A stretch of 64,000 bases of DNA from CAVWUA01 sp963758025 (lineage in GTDB: Bacteria; Planctomycetota; Planctomycetia; Isosphaerales; Isosphaeraceae): assembly GCA_963758025.1 (NCBI GenBank), contig CAVWUA010000006.1:1302001-1366000 (forward strand). The letters run 5' to 3'. The translations under genes and the position numbers were made by a program. Below are positions 34,485 through 45,198 of the stretch, piece after piece. How positions within the stretch are numbered: the stretch's first letter is position 1; each line of letters starts with the position of its first letter. The notes beneath the pieces are model-generated. The model was given only the letters and a program-made list of their open reading frames with translations, was not told the DNA's origin and did no database searches.

Positions 34485-35053
34485 CCATGAAACTCCACCT
34501 GGAGGGTGTGATCCTCTACCTCGGCCGGAAACGCCGCGACGGATCGCGGAACGTCGAGCGGATTCGCCTCGTGAACATGAGGCCCCTGCTGAAGATGCTC
34601 CGCCGGGCCATGGTGCCGGGCAGGATGCGCGGCAAACGCCCGGTCGCGAAGGTGGCCGAAGACGATCAACTCAGCGTATTCGACAGAGTGACTGCCCCTC
34701 GGGAACGGGGGCATTTGAAGGCACGGGAGGGGATCGTGTCAACCTCTCTCCCAGTAGGGAGTGGGCGATACGGCGACGGTATCACCGTGGATGAAGGCCA
34801 CCGGATGGGCCCCACTCCGGGACATCCGAGTCGCGTGAAATCCAGAATCGAGAGCTACACCCTTCCCTGAGTGCGGTCTCATCGGATGGGTAGCAACCGA
34901 TATTCTGCCCCGGAAGGGCTTCGCTTTCTACTCCCTACTGTCGCAACTCATTGCCTGGAAGGAAAAGCCCAGAAGTGCGGGCGGCAAGTTACGCCCGGTT
35001 ATAACCCTCCATGCTACCGACAGAGCGGCACGCAAAACGGCACAAGTCCGAGC
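34485..35053. other. stretch without a supported gene
   Basis: One plus-strand frame from 34488 (MKLHLEGVILYLGRKRRDGS) stays open to 34870, but its second half has no coding character and no family is recognised. The rest lacks starts with ribosome sites. It lies between the decayed PIN gene and the 3' end of a leftward exported-protein gene and may hold debris of mobile DNA. Confidence 0.35.
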
Positions 35054-35955
35054 TCAGTGGTGACTCTTCTTGAGCCGCACGGGCACGAGAGGGTAGTAGG
35101 TCTGATATCCAAAAGGCGGAGCCGTGGGAACTTGTCGATAGAAGAACACAGGTTGAGCGGTCGTCCTCGCCCGCTGGCTCGATTCCGAGTCGTCCGGTTG
35201 ATCCGATTGCGTCCCTTCTGAACGACTCCGAGGGCCACATACAAGAGCATCTACGTCCTGACGCTGTGCGGAGGTCAGATCCTCGCTGGAACCAATGGCA
35301 TTCACACCTATGGCGTCCAGGTATTCCTTTTCGGCTTGCTGTCGCAGGTCTCCGATCCGACCCTCGGCTTGCTGACCGCCGCCTCGGGTGTAGAAGTCGA
35401 CAAGGATGCGGACGAGTTCGGTACGGGTCCGGGACTTGAGCGAGGAGGACCGTGACGAAGGTGCTGAGGCGATCGGCCGCGGCGCGTATTGCGGATAATA
35501 ATAATAACCGCCAACCGGCGCGGCAGCGATCGGAGCTGCGGCGGTTGCTGAAGAATTCTCCTCGGTCTCCTGGTCATCTGCCGGCGCGGACACGGCCTGG
35601 GCCGCGACCGCCGGCGCCATGTAAACCGGGGCCGCCGAATAGCCGAAGGGCGGGGCCTGATAGGTGGACAAGGCGGGTGCGGGTGCGGCGTAATAAGGGT
35701 AGCTGACGGAGGGGCCTGGTAGGCGGACGACGCGGCGTACACCGGCGCCGTGGGCCGTAGGCCGCCGGAGGCGATGTAGTAGGTTGGGCTGGGAGTGGAG
35801 GTCATCGGAGACGCGGCGTAAGGCGTGGGGACTCCATAGACGGGCACCAGATACCGTTGATGCTTGCCGATGGCCAGGGCCCTCCCTTGCCCCAGAGGGC
35901 TTAATATTGCAAGCCCCGCTAGTGTCAGCCATATGTTGCGATATGTCGCATTCAT
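35054..35955 (-). CDS. exported Pro/Ala/Tyr-rich protein, one frame break
   Basis: About 300 residues. The signal peptide is MNATYRNIWLTLAGLAILSP and the following GQGRALA. Residues about 30-160 are low-complexity with tyrosine-proline-alanine runs (PVYAASSAYQAPP, YYYYPQYAPRP). A more regular helical segment follows (TELVRILVDFYTRGGGQQAE, GRIGDLRQQAEKEYLDAIG). The frame changes near 35718. Composition resembles the thioredoxin-like protein at 41965-43322, suggesting a similar location, perhaps cell wall or extracellular matrix. Function unknown. Confidence 0.5.
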
Positions 35956-36417
35956 GAGTCAAGCCTTCCAGAGCCTAGAGAAGTGCTTACCCGCTGATGA
36001 CCTGTCTCGCCGTACCTGGTTGGCCTCGTACCTGGCACACAAACAAGACGAATCGATCGTTCCCCAAAGTATAACCGCTGATCCTGGGCCGAGAGAAACT
36101 TTTTCACCGTGGCTGACGGGAAAATCGCGAAGTCAGACGTTTTCCGTCCGGTGGCTGTGACGGAGCGTTCGACGCGACGGTGATGGGGCATCGAGGACTT
36201 CGCCAGAGTCACAGAATTGGAATTGTTCGCCTCCGAACTTCTCGGCGATCGATCTTTCGTCAAAATAGTAGTTTGGCATAATAGGAATAATAGGGAATTC
36301 TAGAGAAAATATTCGAGAAACCCGATTCTTCGGGTTAAGCTTGATCGAAGTCTATCGGTTGCGTTATTGGCCGCGATGTTTCATTCAAGTTGACAGCTCT
36401 TTAAGGATCGACAACCC
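35956..36417. other. AT-rich divergent intergenic region
   Basis: 462 bp between two divergent exported-protein genes, notably more AT-rich than its surroundings, especially 36255-36330 (runs such as AATAGTAGTTTGGCATAATA). It must hold both promoters. A TTGACA at 36390-36395 has no matching -10 element at normal spacing. No gene is seen. Confidence 0.4.
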
Positions 36418-39400
36418 ATGACACGCATCGCATCCCCCCCGCGGTTCCTGGCTCTGGTGATGTCCCTGGTGCTCAGTCCGGCGGCTTCCCTGAGTCACGA
36501 GGCAGGCCACCTATGATCCGGCGACTCTCGTTTCGGTTAATGCTACTGCTGCGTCTGTGCCCCACTTTGGCATGCAGCCGGCGGAGGTTGAGAAACTGGG
36601 AGCCGCAGCAGGCATCCAAAGCCAGGATGCGTTCGTTCGAGCGATTCACAAGGACGCGAGCGAGGTGCTTCGCGAGGTGACGGGAGGCCGGGCGACGATT
36701 GGGTCGCTGAGTTACACCTCCGACATCAAGAAGGCGGATGTCATCATCTCGCTGGACGGCGACTTCGGCCGGGCAGGATGGGCGATTCCCGGACAGATCG
36801 AGGGGCGGCCTGGCCAGGTTGTCTGTATTACAAGGCCCCGAGCGGTATAGCCAGCGCGGCCGTGTTAACAACTGCGACGAACAGTGTCACTATCTGTTTT
36901 CCTTGCCCAACGAGTACACCGACGCCCGGGTGCGAACTGTCCCCTGGACAACCCGCAAGGCCCCGGCTGCCTGATGGATAACTACTTCTACCGCAACGGT
37001 TTCATCGCTCTCTGCGACAATGCCAGCCATCGGCACAATCCCAATGCGCCCAATTCCAACCAGTTGAACGGCGAGCCTGCTGGGCTTTCCTGCTCGCTGC
37101 GGGTGGACGATTCGACAAGCGCATCCGCCCGGCCCGAGTCCGGTCGCAGGGTGGCACCTCGGCCGACACCTTGATGGGGGCCATGAACGACCGGCCGCCG
37201 GTGGATCCTCAGACACCCTTCACCGGCAAGTTTCGACGGCTCGTGGACGCGACGGTGCTGAAGCTTCAAAACACCCAGGAGTTCCAGGACGCCCTGGTGA
37301 ACCGGAAGGCGGTGGTGCCATCGCCGCACAACCTGTCGGCTCTGGTGAGGCGGGCGGGAAACTTTCTCAAGGGGCAGCTTGACCAGCTGGCGAAGGACGA
37401 TCCGGATTTCCTCGTCCCCGATTCCGACCAGATTGAAAAAGCATCGGATTCGCCGCGCAGGAGGCGATCAAGCAGGAGCCGGTGAAACAGCCGTCCCAGA
37501 TTCATGGGGTGTTCTCGACCAGCTCGTGGCCCAAGCCCGCGAACTGGCGGCGGACACGTTGAAGACCACGGCCCGCGAAACCATGATTTCGTCGCTCTTC
37601 GGAATTCCCGACCCGAAGGCGACCGAGGAGGCCATTCGCCTGGTCGCCACCGGCCTTCAACGGTTCCTTCGGGACCGGCGTCAGCGCTCGGGCGTGGGCT
37701 CCGCGCCGGCGACCGCCCAGGAAGCGGCCGCCGAGCAGGCCTTCCTCGATAAGATCGCCCGGGCGGCGGTGGGAGATCGCGATGTGTCGGACCCGACGGC
37801 ACGAAGCCTGGAAGCGGCCCGGCTTCAGATCGAGCTGACCGAAGCCATCGCCGAGAACGTGCTGGACCTCAGCAGCGAGATCGACGTGCCGGGGATTCGC
37901 AACCGGCGGGTCACGTATCGAGAGGTACTGGCAAAGCTCAGCACCGCGGCCCTGCCCGGCACCCCGTTCACCGGGTTTGGACGCCGGCCACCCTGGTCCT
38001 GGCACCAACCCGCTGGACCCGGACCTGGACTACATCAGCATCGACGCGGGCGATGACATCCCTTACGGGGAGATCCAGCGCGACCTGGTTTCGCACTTCA
38101 TCCAGTTAATCGACCGCGAGCGGATCATTTTGGGAACCGACCCGGAGACGGGCATGCCGGTGACGGCCGCGGGCCTGGACCGAACCCGAACTTCCTGCGA
38201 ACGAGCCGAGCGATGACTAACGACAGCCGATTCACCCAGCAACGCCTGGCGTTCGAGATGGCGATTGAGCAGATCCGCCGCAACCGGATCGAGAATCTGA
38301 TCGTGGTCGTGCCTCCCGATGGGCTGTCTCAATCTGAGCGACACGCTGGAGGCAGTGCGGACACTGGTGCTGGACGGCTCGGACGTGCGGGTGGACCTGG
38401 TGCTGGTGGGGTACGCGACGGTGCCCCTGCGGTTCCGCGACATGGTGGCCCAGACGGGCGGGTCGGTGCAGGTGATTGGCGACGTGGACGAGCTGGGCCC
38501 GATCGCCCAGAGAATCAAGAACGACGTGGCCTCGGGCTCGTGGGTTTCCCGGCCTCAGCAGGGGTACATTGATGTCGGTGGGAGGTTCCCCCGAGGACCA
38601 AGCCGCCCGCGACGCAATGGTCCGCCGCACACCGGGGGAGATCCGAAAAATCTATGTCACCAGCGACGACAAGCTCGGAATGCCCTCCATGCTGGAACGA
38701 TCCCGGAAGCAGATCTGGGAGATGAGGAAATGGCGTCGTTCGTCATCGACAATTTCAAACGCACGCAGTACGTCCCTTCAGAATATGAGCAGGTCACCAA
38801 GACGCTCAACGGGCTGATCGACCTGAGCGACAGCACCGTGAGGTTTCGTGACCGACTGAATGCGCTTGATTCCCAGCTTTCCAGCACGACCCTGGAGAAG
38901 GAGGTTGACGAGATCCTGGCGAACGTGCGGACGGCAAAACGCCAACTGCGTGATCTCTACGGCAGCGAGTCGATGAAGAATGCCTCGGCTCTGACCGACA
39001 CGGACGATTACCTGGAATGGAACCTCAGGAAGCGCTGGAGGCGGAGGCGGAGCGGGTCGCGTCGTATGCGACGGTCAATCATGCGGTGGATCCGGCGGAT
39101 TGGCCACTCAGAACGCCCTATATGCATGCGTACCGTCTTCGAAAAGCAGCTTACCTGCTGGAACTTAGGCCGAGAAAAACGTGCAACTGGCCGATTACGG
39201 TCGGGAGTTGAACGAGATCACGGCGAAGCTCGTTTCGGTCAATGCGCCCAAGTTGAGTGTCGATGCCTGCGATGGTGCGCTGACCGCGCCGGCTCCCGAT
39301 GCACCCGACGCAGAGGGATTTCTGCTTCCCGAGGCTCCCACCGCTCCAGGGCAAATCCAGCCGAAAAGCCCTCCAGCACCACCGACCAGCAGCAGTCCCT

Positions 39401-41871
39401 CGGGAGAAACCGGACCCGCGACCGCCGTGCCCCCTCCGCCAATTAACGCGCCCATCGGCATGGACCGACGGCTCGGAGCCAGACGAGCGAACCGGCCGGG
39501 ACGCCACAACGTTCACGCGGCCATCGCGGATTCCCCACCGTCTCCCACAACACGATGGCATGTCCCGGTCCGGCTGGTCAGCCAGTTCGACGCTCCGCGA
39601 TGGGATTGCCGATTCCCCAGATCCCCAAATTGCAACCCGAGACCTGTTGAAAAGCAAGGTCAGTCAAGATGGCTGGGTGTGGATCGAACGAGGAGGCATG
39701 AGCCTGAATATCTCGACAACCAATCGAAACCTCAAGATGGGTGACGAGATCGTCGAGGTGTCTCCGACGACAGCCATCGCGTCCTCCGCAATGGGAATCT
39801 GGTCGAGGTCAGCACACCGGGAAAGGACTCGCTCTACAAGCAGATGGAGGCCGTGAGAGCCGAGGTTGTGGCCATGCAACGGAACGAGACAGCGAGGAAT
39901 CCCGATGCGGCCTCTCGGTTCTTCCTGCGCGGGCGGAGTTCCGCCTGAAGGCTTTCCGATTCGAGTTGCTGGATAGTGCGTATCTCAACGAGCAGGGCAA
40001 GGATCCGAACCTGCTCAGGAACGGGCTCTGGCCGCTCTCCGATGCGGAGGAACACTTCATCAAGGGCTATTCCTCCAACAACTCTGCTGTCAAACGGGTC
40101 GAGGCGATCGACCAGCAGTGGTTGCTCGCATCGCTCGATCGCATCGCTCGCGATTTGTCGAGGGCTTCGGATCAGATCGTCGACCCCGCGGCGTTCTCGA
40201 TCCGTGTGGAGGAGCTGGACCGATACTTCCAGTTGGTCACTTCGAATTCGAACGCGAACCCCGCACAACAACCCCCGTTACCTCAGGGAATGGCCGGGCA
40301 GCAGATCCTCTGGCTCCAGCAAACCGCGCTCGGGGACCAGATCAAGACGTTGAGGAGCCGTGCGGAAGACTATCTCCGTCGAGCGGGATCAGGGGATAAG
40401 CGAATCGGCATGGTGGGAATGTGGAGCGATCGCTCGACTTCGTCTGCACCGCCGCCCGAGAATTCCCTCTCGCCACTGATCCGGTCTCTCGAAAGAAGCC
40501 TGGACGCCCTGGAGCAACGCATGAAGAAGCATTTCGACAAGCGGGGCGATGGCGACTTGGGCCTGTCCGGTTCGCGGCCTCCGCTCGCGTCACCGCAATC
40601 TCAGGGGCCGAGCGGCCTGGGCTCGAATGTCGCGTCCAAGGACCCCGGATTCGACAACTTCTTCGTGTATTCGGATCGCGATTGCCAAAAGCCCGATGGA
40701 ACCAGGGACTATTTCGTGGAAGGTAAGGGATTCATCGCCGAGCGCACGATGGAAATGGTCAACGGCGACTTCCCGGTGCTATTGCTGGGATTGCTAGGAC
40801 GAATGAGGCGCTTGAGGATGACTTGCGAGGCTTGCAGGCGACGATCGTGGAGCACGACCACACGGTGAAGCCTCTGTATGAGCGGATGAATCAGAGGCGT
40901 GAGCCGGCGAAGGTCGCGATGTCGAATCCGAAGGCCGGGACCGAGGCGGAAGTCGTGATCGAGTTCAACCCGTTCCAGGCCGAAGCGGGAGCAGACATTG
41001 AATTGTTGATCGGGCTTTCACGGCCTCTCCAGAACTTCGACGACCTCAAGCGAGACTCGAATGCGCCGCGCTCGAGCTGTACAAGGATGGAGAACTCGTG
41101 AACGTGCCGTATCTGAACTTCGACCCCGACTATTCACGAGACACGCTCCTGGTGTTCCGGATTCCCAAGCCCAAGATGAAGGCCGGGCGACTGCATCCGG
41201 GACACTCACGCCGAAGCTCCGGATCGCGAAGCGATTCCTGCCGGTCCTGGGGCGCGACAACACGTTCAACTTCACGTTCTCGCTCGGGACGCTCCGGCCG
41301 ACATCCAGCTGATCGCCGCGCTCCGGCAGCCGAAGCAGACCGACGCCGATCGGGAGTTGCAAAAGGATCAGGAATTCGCGTTCCGCAACACGATCCCGGC
41401 GAACGAGACCGAGGCGATCGTTGAAGTGCAGGTCCTGGCTGGAGCGTCGGTGCGCGAGGCCAAGGTGACCGGGCACTTCCAGAGGATCGACGCGGCCTCG
41501 AGGCGATCCCCACGCCCGAGGTCGATTTCTTGGACGATGGCAAGTACCCCGACCTCCAACCCGGGGACGGGGTCTATACGGCCAGGATCACCCTGCCTCC
41601 CGCAGGCCGGCGGTCGGGCTCGGAATACCGGGTGTTCATCGAGGCGACTGCCAGGGAAGGTCAGGCTAAGTTCATCACCCTGCACGAGACGATGTCCACG
41701 AAGGTCGAGGTCGACCCGGCCAACCGTCGTCCCGTCCGGGGCCAGGAGCAACCGGCTCCGGAAACGAAGGAAGATCCCGAACTCAACCTCAACCTCGACA
41801 AGAGCATCCCGCCCGTGCCGGCGTTTCAGCGGTCGACCTCTCTGAACTTCCGACTCTCCGCCGAGGGGTAA
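36418..41871 (+). pseudogene. very large exported CLCA-like protein, many frame breaks
   Basis: About 1815 codons if read as one gene. The N-terminus RFLALVMSLVLSPAASLS is a signal peptide. Near 36865-36980 successive frames read DEQCHYLFSLPNEYTDARV, then GPGCLMDNYFYRNGFIALCD, close to the zinc-protease core of CLCA-type proteins (HExxH..DEY, then a Met-turn), but the first His is Asp. Around 38210-38520 is a vWA-like Rossmann region (TQQRLAFEMAIEQIRRN, DSVRVDLVLVGYA-like), with no readable MIDAS. Helical and Pro-rich regions follow. The end (DFLDDGKYPDLQPGDGVYTA) is the CLCA C-terminal beta domain. Frames change every 100-500 bp. It may be two adjacent genes; I favour one. Confidence 0.5.
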
Positions 41872-41906
41872 TTCGAACCGCCTCGGACACCCCTTCCACG
41901 ATCGCA

Positions 41907-41955
41907 CGCGGAGCATGGCGGACCCAAGTGCTTGGGCCCGCCGCCATGCTCCGCG
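41907..41955. terminator. bidirectional terminator-like nested hairpin
   Basis: Perfect 15-bp arms CGCGGAGCATGGCGG (41907-41921) and CCGCCATGCTCCGCG (41941-41955) enclose a second small hairpin CCCAAG/CTTGGG. It fills most of the 93-bp gap between two convergent stops (41871 and 41965). There is no T-tract, so it may work as a factor-assisted terminator or be a dispersed repeat. Confidence 0.6.
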
Positions 41956-41964
41956 ATGACCCGC

Positions 41965-43322
41965 TTACTTGCGGAACCAGCCGCCCTTGCGAGGTGTGTT
42001 CTGAGGAGTGGGTGAAGGATACGGAGGCGGATTATTCTCATACCCAGGCGGATATGGAGCGTATCCTATTCGGAACCTCGGCCGTGACCGTGATGCTTCT
42101 CGCGCTCGTATTCAAACTCCTCCAGAAGGGCCGCTGGCACCAGGGCATAACCCGGAGGGGCGGAGGGCGCGGGTGCATATCCGATCGGTGCGTTGGAGCT
42201 CGGCATCGGCGCGAATGCGGGAGCAGACGCCATCTGGAGTCGAGGATTGCCCTTCTGGCGTAGGTGCTCGCCCAGGGCACCGAGCATTCGATCCAGCAGG
42301 TTAGGGGCGGTCAGCATCGCCGTCCCGAATGAGGGAGCGGAAGCAGGTTGCGGGGCATAGGCGACAGGCGAAGGTTGAGGTGCATAAGACACCGGAGTAG
42401 GCTGAGGCGCATATGCCACCGGTGCGGGTTGAGGCGCGTAGGAAGGTTGCGGCGCGTAGTTGGGCGGAGGTGCCGAGGCGGGTGGAGCACTGAAGAGGTT
42501 CGGTGTGGGCTGAGCGCGTAGGCTGGAGGGGCCGAGGCCGTTGGCGGCGCCATGTAACTAACCGTCGGAGTCGGTGACGAGGCGAATACAATGTTGGGCT
42601 GAGGCGTTGGCCCGACCACCACGGTCGGGGTTGCGGGTTGAACGACAACCGGCGCTAGGGAGGAGACACCACTGTGGGTTGAGCAGGCGGCGCGGCGTAG
42701 ACGGGAGGAACATACGACGGATAATACGGGGTCGGAGGAGCCACGGGCACCGGTTTCGGAGGCACCACGGGAGGTGGAGGCGTTACCGGATATTGCTCTG
42801 AGGGATGAGTCTGGGCGGAGGGAGTGTACTGGGCCTGCTGGACGGCATCGTCACTCTTCGTTTCGACTACTCCCGAGGAGGCGACCGAGGCGGCCCAGGC
42901 GAGGGCGGAGGAGGCGGAACTCGCATTCGGCTTCGCACCGACCAGTTTCAAGCCAGATCCAGATCCTCGACGATAGACGAGAACAGTCGGGAACTGCTTG
43001 ATCCCGAGCTTACCGACCACGTCACGATACGATTCCAGCGGCATCTCGGCGAGGTGCGGCCGATCCGGGTCGGGCCATCCGGAAACGAGATCTGCCATTT
43101 GCCGGTAAAAGAGACAGAGGGTGTAACGTCTCTATTCGTCACCACAACAATCGAAATTCGCCCATCTTGCATCGTTTCCTTGAGGGCTTGTGCGAGCGGT
43201 TCGGCCCCTGAATCGTTTTGTCGAGCAAGGGCCGGGCGATTCGTCAGGAGTAGGACCAGGAATCCGATTACGCCAAAACCGAAACCGGGTTGAACTCGCC
43301 GAGGGACGGTTGCCTTGCTCAT
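41965..43322 (-). CDS. exported thioredoxin-like protein with Pro/Ala/Tyr-rich tail, frame breaks
   Basis: About 450 residues. Signal peptide GFGFGVIGFLVLLLTNRPAL. A thioredoxin-like domain follows: LAQALKETMQDGRISIVVVT, WPDPDRPHLAEMPLESYRDV, VGKLGIKQFPTVLVYRRGSG. The cis-proline loop (FPTVLVY) is present but no CxxC, so redox activity is unlikely. The C-terminal half is repeats of YAPQP type (PVAYAPQPTPVSYAPQPSP), ending in RKGGWFRK. Frame changes occur near 43100, 42660, 42530 and 42060. Probably extracytoplasmic. Confidence 0.55.
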
Positions 43323-43412
43323 CCGTGGCACTCACTTTCTCTGACGAATACGGGGATAACCGAGAACACAGACTTATCGGCTAGGAATTGGTTCCTGTTT
43401 CAAAGAATTCCT

Positions 43413-44636
43413 CTAATCCGGCAACTCAGAATCTCGCGAGGCACTCGCTTCGGCCAGCGCTTGGGCCCCGGCGGCAATCAGCCGAAATTGTTCGGCTAGC
43501 AGGGACTTTTGAACGTCGGTCAGGACCATGACTTGCCCCTGAGGCGTGCGCAAGTCGAGACCGGCAGGCAGCATCAATTGGATCAGCCGCTGGCTGAGTG
43601 GTTGGAAAAGCAACTGGTCCCAGGCGGCCTTTTGGGTTGGGTCGACCGGGAGGATGGCGGACAGACGTTCGGCCATCTCGCGAAGCACTTCCCCATAGGA
43701 AGAGTACAGATTCATCCGGAAGGCAAGGGTCTCGAACAGCTCCTCGATCCGAGATGAGAGTTCAACACCTTCCGGAAGCCGTGCCAGGGCCTCCTTGGTG
43801 AGGTGATCGAGCTGCGTCGGCGCGACGTCCGCGACGGGGAGGGCCGTGGAGATCGAAGGGGTGTTGCGATCCGTGGACGAAGGCCGATCGCTCGAAGGCG
43901 CAGGCCGGATGACCACCTCGACCGTATCAGGTTGCGAGATGGCGTTGGCATCGGCAACGATCAGGGCGAATCGATAGACGCCGGATTGTTCGGGAACAAA
44001 CGAAAAAATGTACCCATCTTCCAGTTTTAATCGAGCTTCAGGGCCACCGACCTGGATCCAGCGGTATTTCAGATCTCCTTTGGGCGTGCTGGCACCTCCG
44101 TTGAGGGTGAGCTGGCGACCGACCTGACCGATCTGGTCGTCTCCAGCATGGGCCCGGGGCGAATCAGTCTGAGGTTTCGGGGAGATCTCCCTTGGAGTAA
44201 CATCCAGGGTTACAACAGGTTTCGCGGTTGGCTCGATTGGCTGGGCATTTTCCAGAGACGCGTAATCGCCTTCGCCGACCAGTAGGGATTGTACAATGGC
44301 AGCGTCGAGCGTAGATGGTGATTCGACGAAAACCGGCTCGGTTGTGTTCTCGCCGGGTTCAGCGACTTGCGGTCCGTTGTTACCCGTGCCACCAATTTCA
44401 ATGTCCCCAGGATTCCCACGACGGGAATTCTGGGTCATGGAGGCCGCGAGCAGGGCAGCCTGTTTCGCATCCACCCTTGGATCGTTCCCCGAGGCGGTGT
44501 TCTTCACGTGTTCCGGCTGAATGCGATCCTTACTCGCAATATCACGCCGGGCCACCTGCCGACAGCCGCTTACGGCCAGCAGTACGAGAACGCAGAGAAG
44601 CGATTCTCTGCTCAAGTCGAGGAATGATCGAACCAC
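43413..44636 (-). CDS. lipoprotein with PKD/Ig-like domain
   Basis: An intact 407-residue protein starting at GTG. Signal peptide with lipobox LAVSGC. After a Thr/Ser/Pro-rich linker, residues about 165-255 are a PKD-type domain: AHAGDDQIGQVGRQLTLNGG, ASTPKGDLKYRWIQVGGPEA, YRFALIVADANAISQPDTVE. A helical C-terminus follows (LEGVELSSRIEELFETLAF-like). It is the only unbroken member of the exported-protein group at 35-44.6 kb and lies 90 bp upstream of the thioredoxin-like gene on the same strand, a possible operon. Confidence 0.7.
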   Translation of the reverse strand: MVRSFLDLSRESLLCVLVLLAVSGCRQVARRDIASKDRIQPEHVKNTASGNDPRVDAKQAALLAASMTQNSRRGNPGDIEIGGTGNNGPQVAEPGENTTEPVFVESPSTLDAAIVQSLLVGEGDYASLENAQPIEPTAKPVVTLDVTPREISPKPQTDSPRAHAGDDQIGQVGRQLTLNGGASTPKGDLKYRWIQVGGPEARLKLEDGYIFSFVPEQSGVYRFALIVADANAISQPDTVEVVIRPAPSSDRPSSTDRNTPSISTALPVADVAPTQLDHLTKEALARLPEGVELSSRIEELFETLAFRMNLYSSYGEVLREMAERLSAILPVDPTQKAAWDQLLFQPLSQRLIQLMLPAGLDLRTPQGQVMVLTDVQKSLLAEQFRLIAAGAQALAEASASRDSELPD

Positions 44637-44789
44637 GGTGGGCCTTCCTTGGCCTGGGATTATTATTTGCCAAGCAAGAAATTAGGAGTCTTTATGGTAA
44701 TTCGGTCTTTGTGGGCCCAGCGGGTGAGTCGAAGTCCTCAATTTTGTGATCGTTCAGTGTGAACGGGCAAAACGGCGCCGCTCGACAGG

Positions 44790-45140
44790 GTATGTCGGCT
44801 CATGATGGATTGCAGGGTAGTGCGAGCAGGAGGCCCACCAGAGACTCCAAGAGCCCCTTCCCCTGGACTCGGCGTGGTAGGGGGAACTCTCGAAGGAGCC
44901 CAGGTACAGCGGCAGGTTCTCTTGCGAGGTCCCCCGATGGGGTCGCAGTCACGAACAGCAGGAGCGACCAGAAGCCTTCGAGCGTATGGACGTGGACCCC
45001 GCAGAACCCGTCGTCGTCTCGGGCGTACTCCCCCGCCGCATGGCAAACCTTCTCGTGATCGTAGCCCCACTCGACCAGCCGGACATAGATCTCATATTCA
45101 TCGGTGTAGGCCAATGAACCCTTGGCTGGACTTTCCCACC
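44790..45140 (-). pseudogene. IS1595-family transposase, C-terminal remnant
   Basis: Minus-strand frames read AYTDEYEIYVRLVEWGYDHE, KVCHAAGEYARDDDG, then GVHVHTLEGFWSLLL, the typical TxxxEGxWSxLK block of ISXO2-like transposases. Frameshifted pieces of the end follow (LPLYLGSFE; GKGLLESLVGLL). The 5' part is absent. The second IS5 copy lies about 60 bp further right. Confidence 0.6.
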
Positions 45141-45198
45141 GATGACGGGCGCCGGGTTAAGAGCGTAAGCTCGAACCCAGGAGTCCAACGATGGCTAA

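Noticed and set aside
34488..34870. Plus-strand frame MKLHLEGVILYLGRKRRDGS
   Set aside because: Only the first part looks protein-like; no family and the second half is composition noise. Not strong enough to annotate.
36390..36417. TTGACA as a possible -35 box before the CLCA-like gene
   Set aside because: No -10 element at a suitable distance and too close to the start codon.
42340..42480. Short near-periodic repeats (about 30 bp) as a CRISPR-like array
   Set aside because: They are coding repeats for YAPQP-type motifs in the thioredoxin-like protein; there are no unique spacers and no cas genes.
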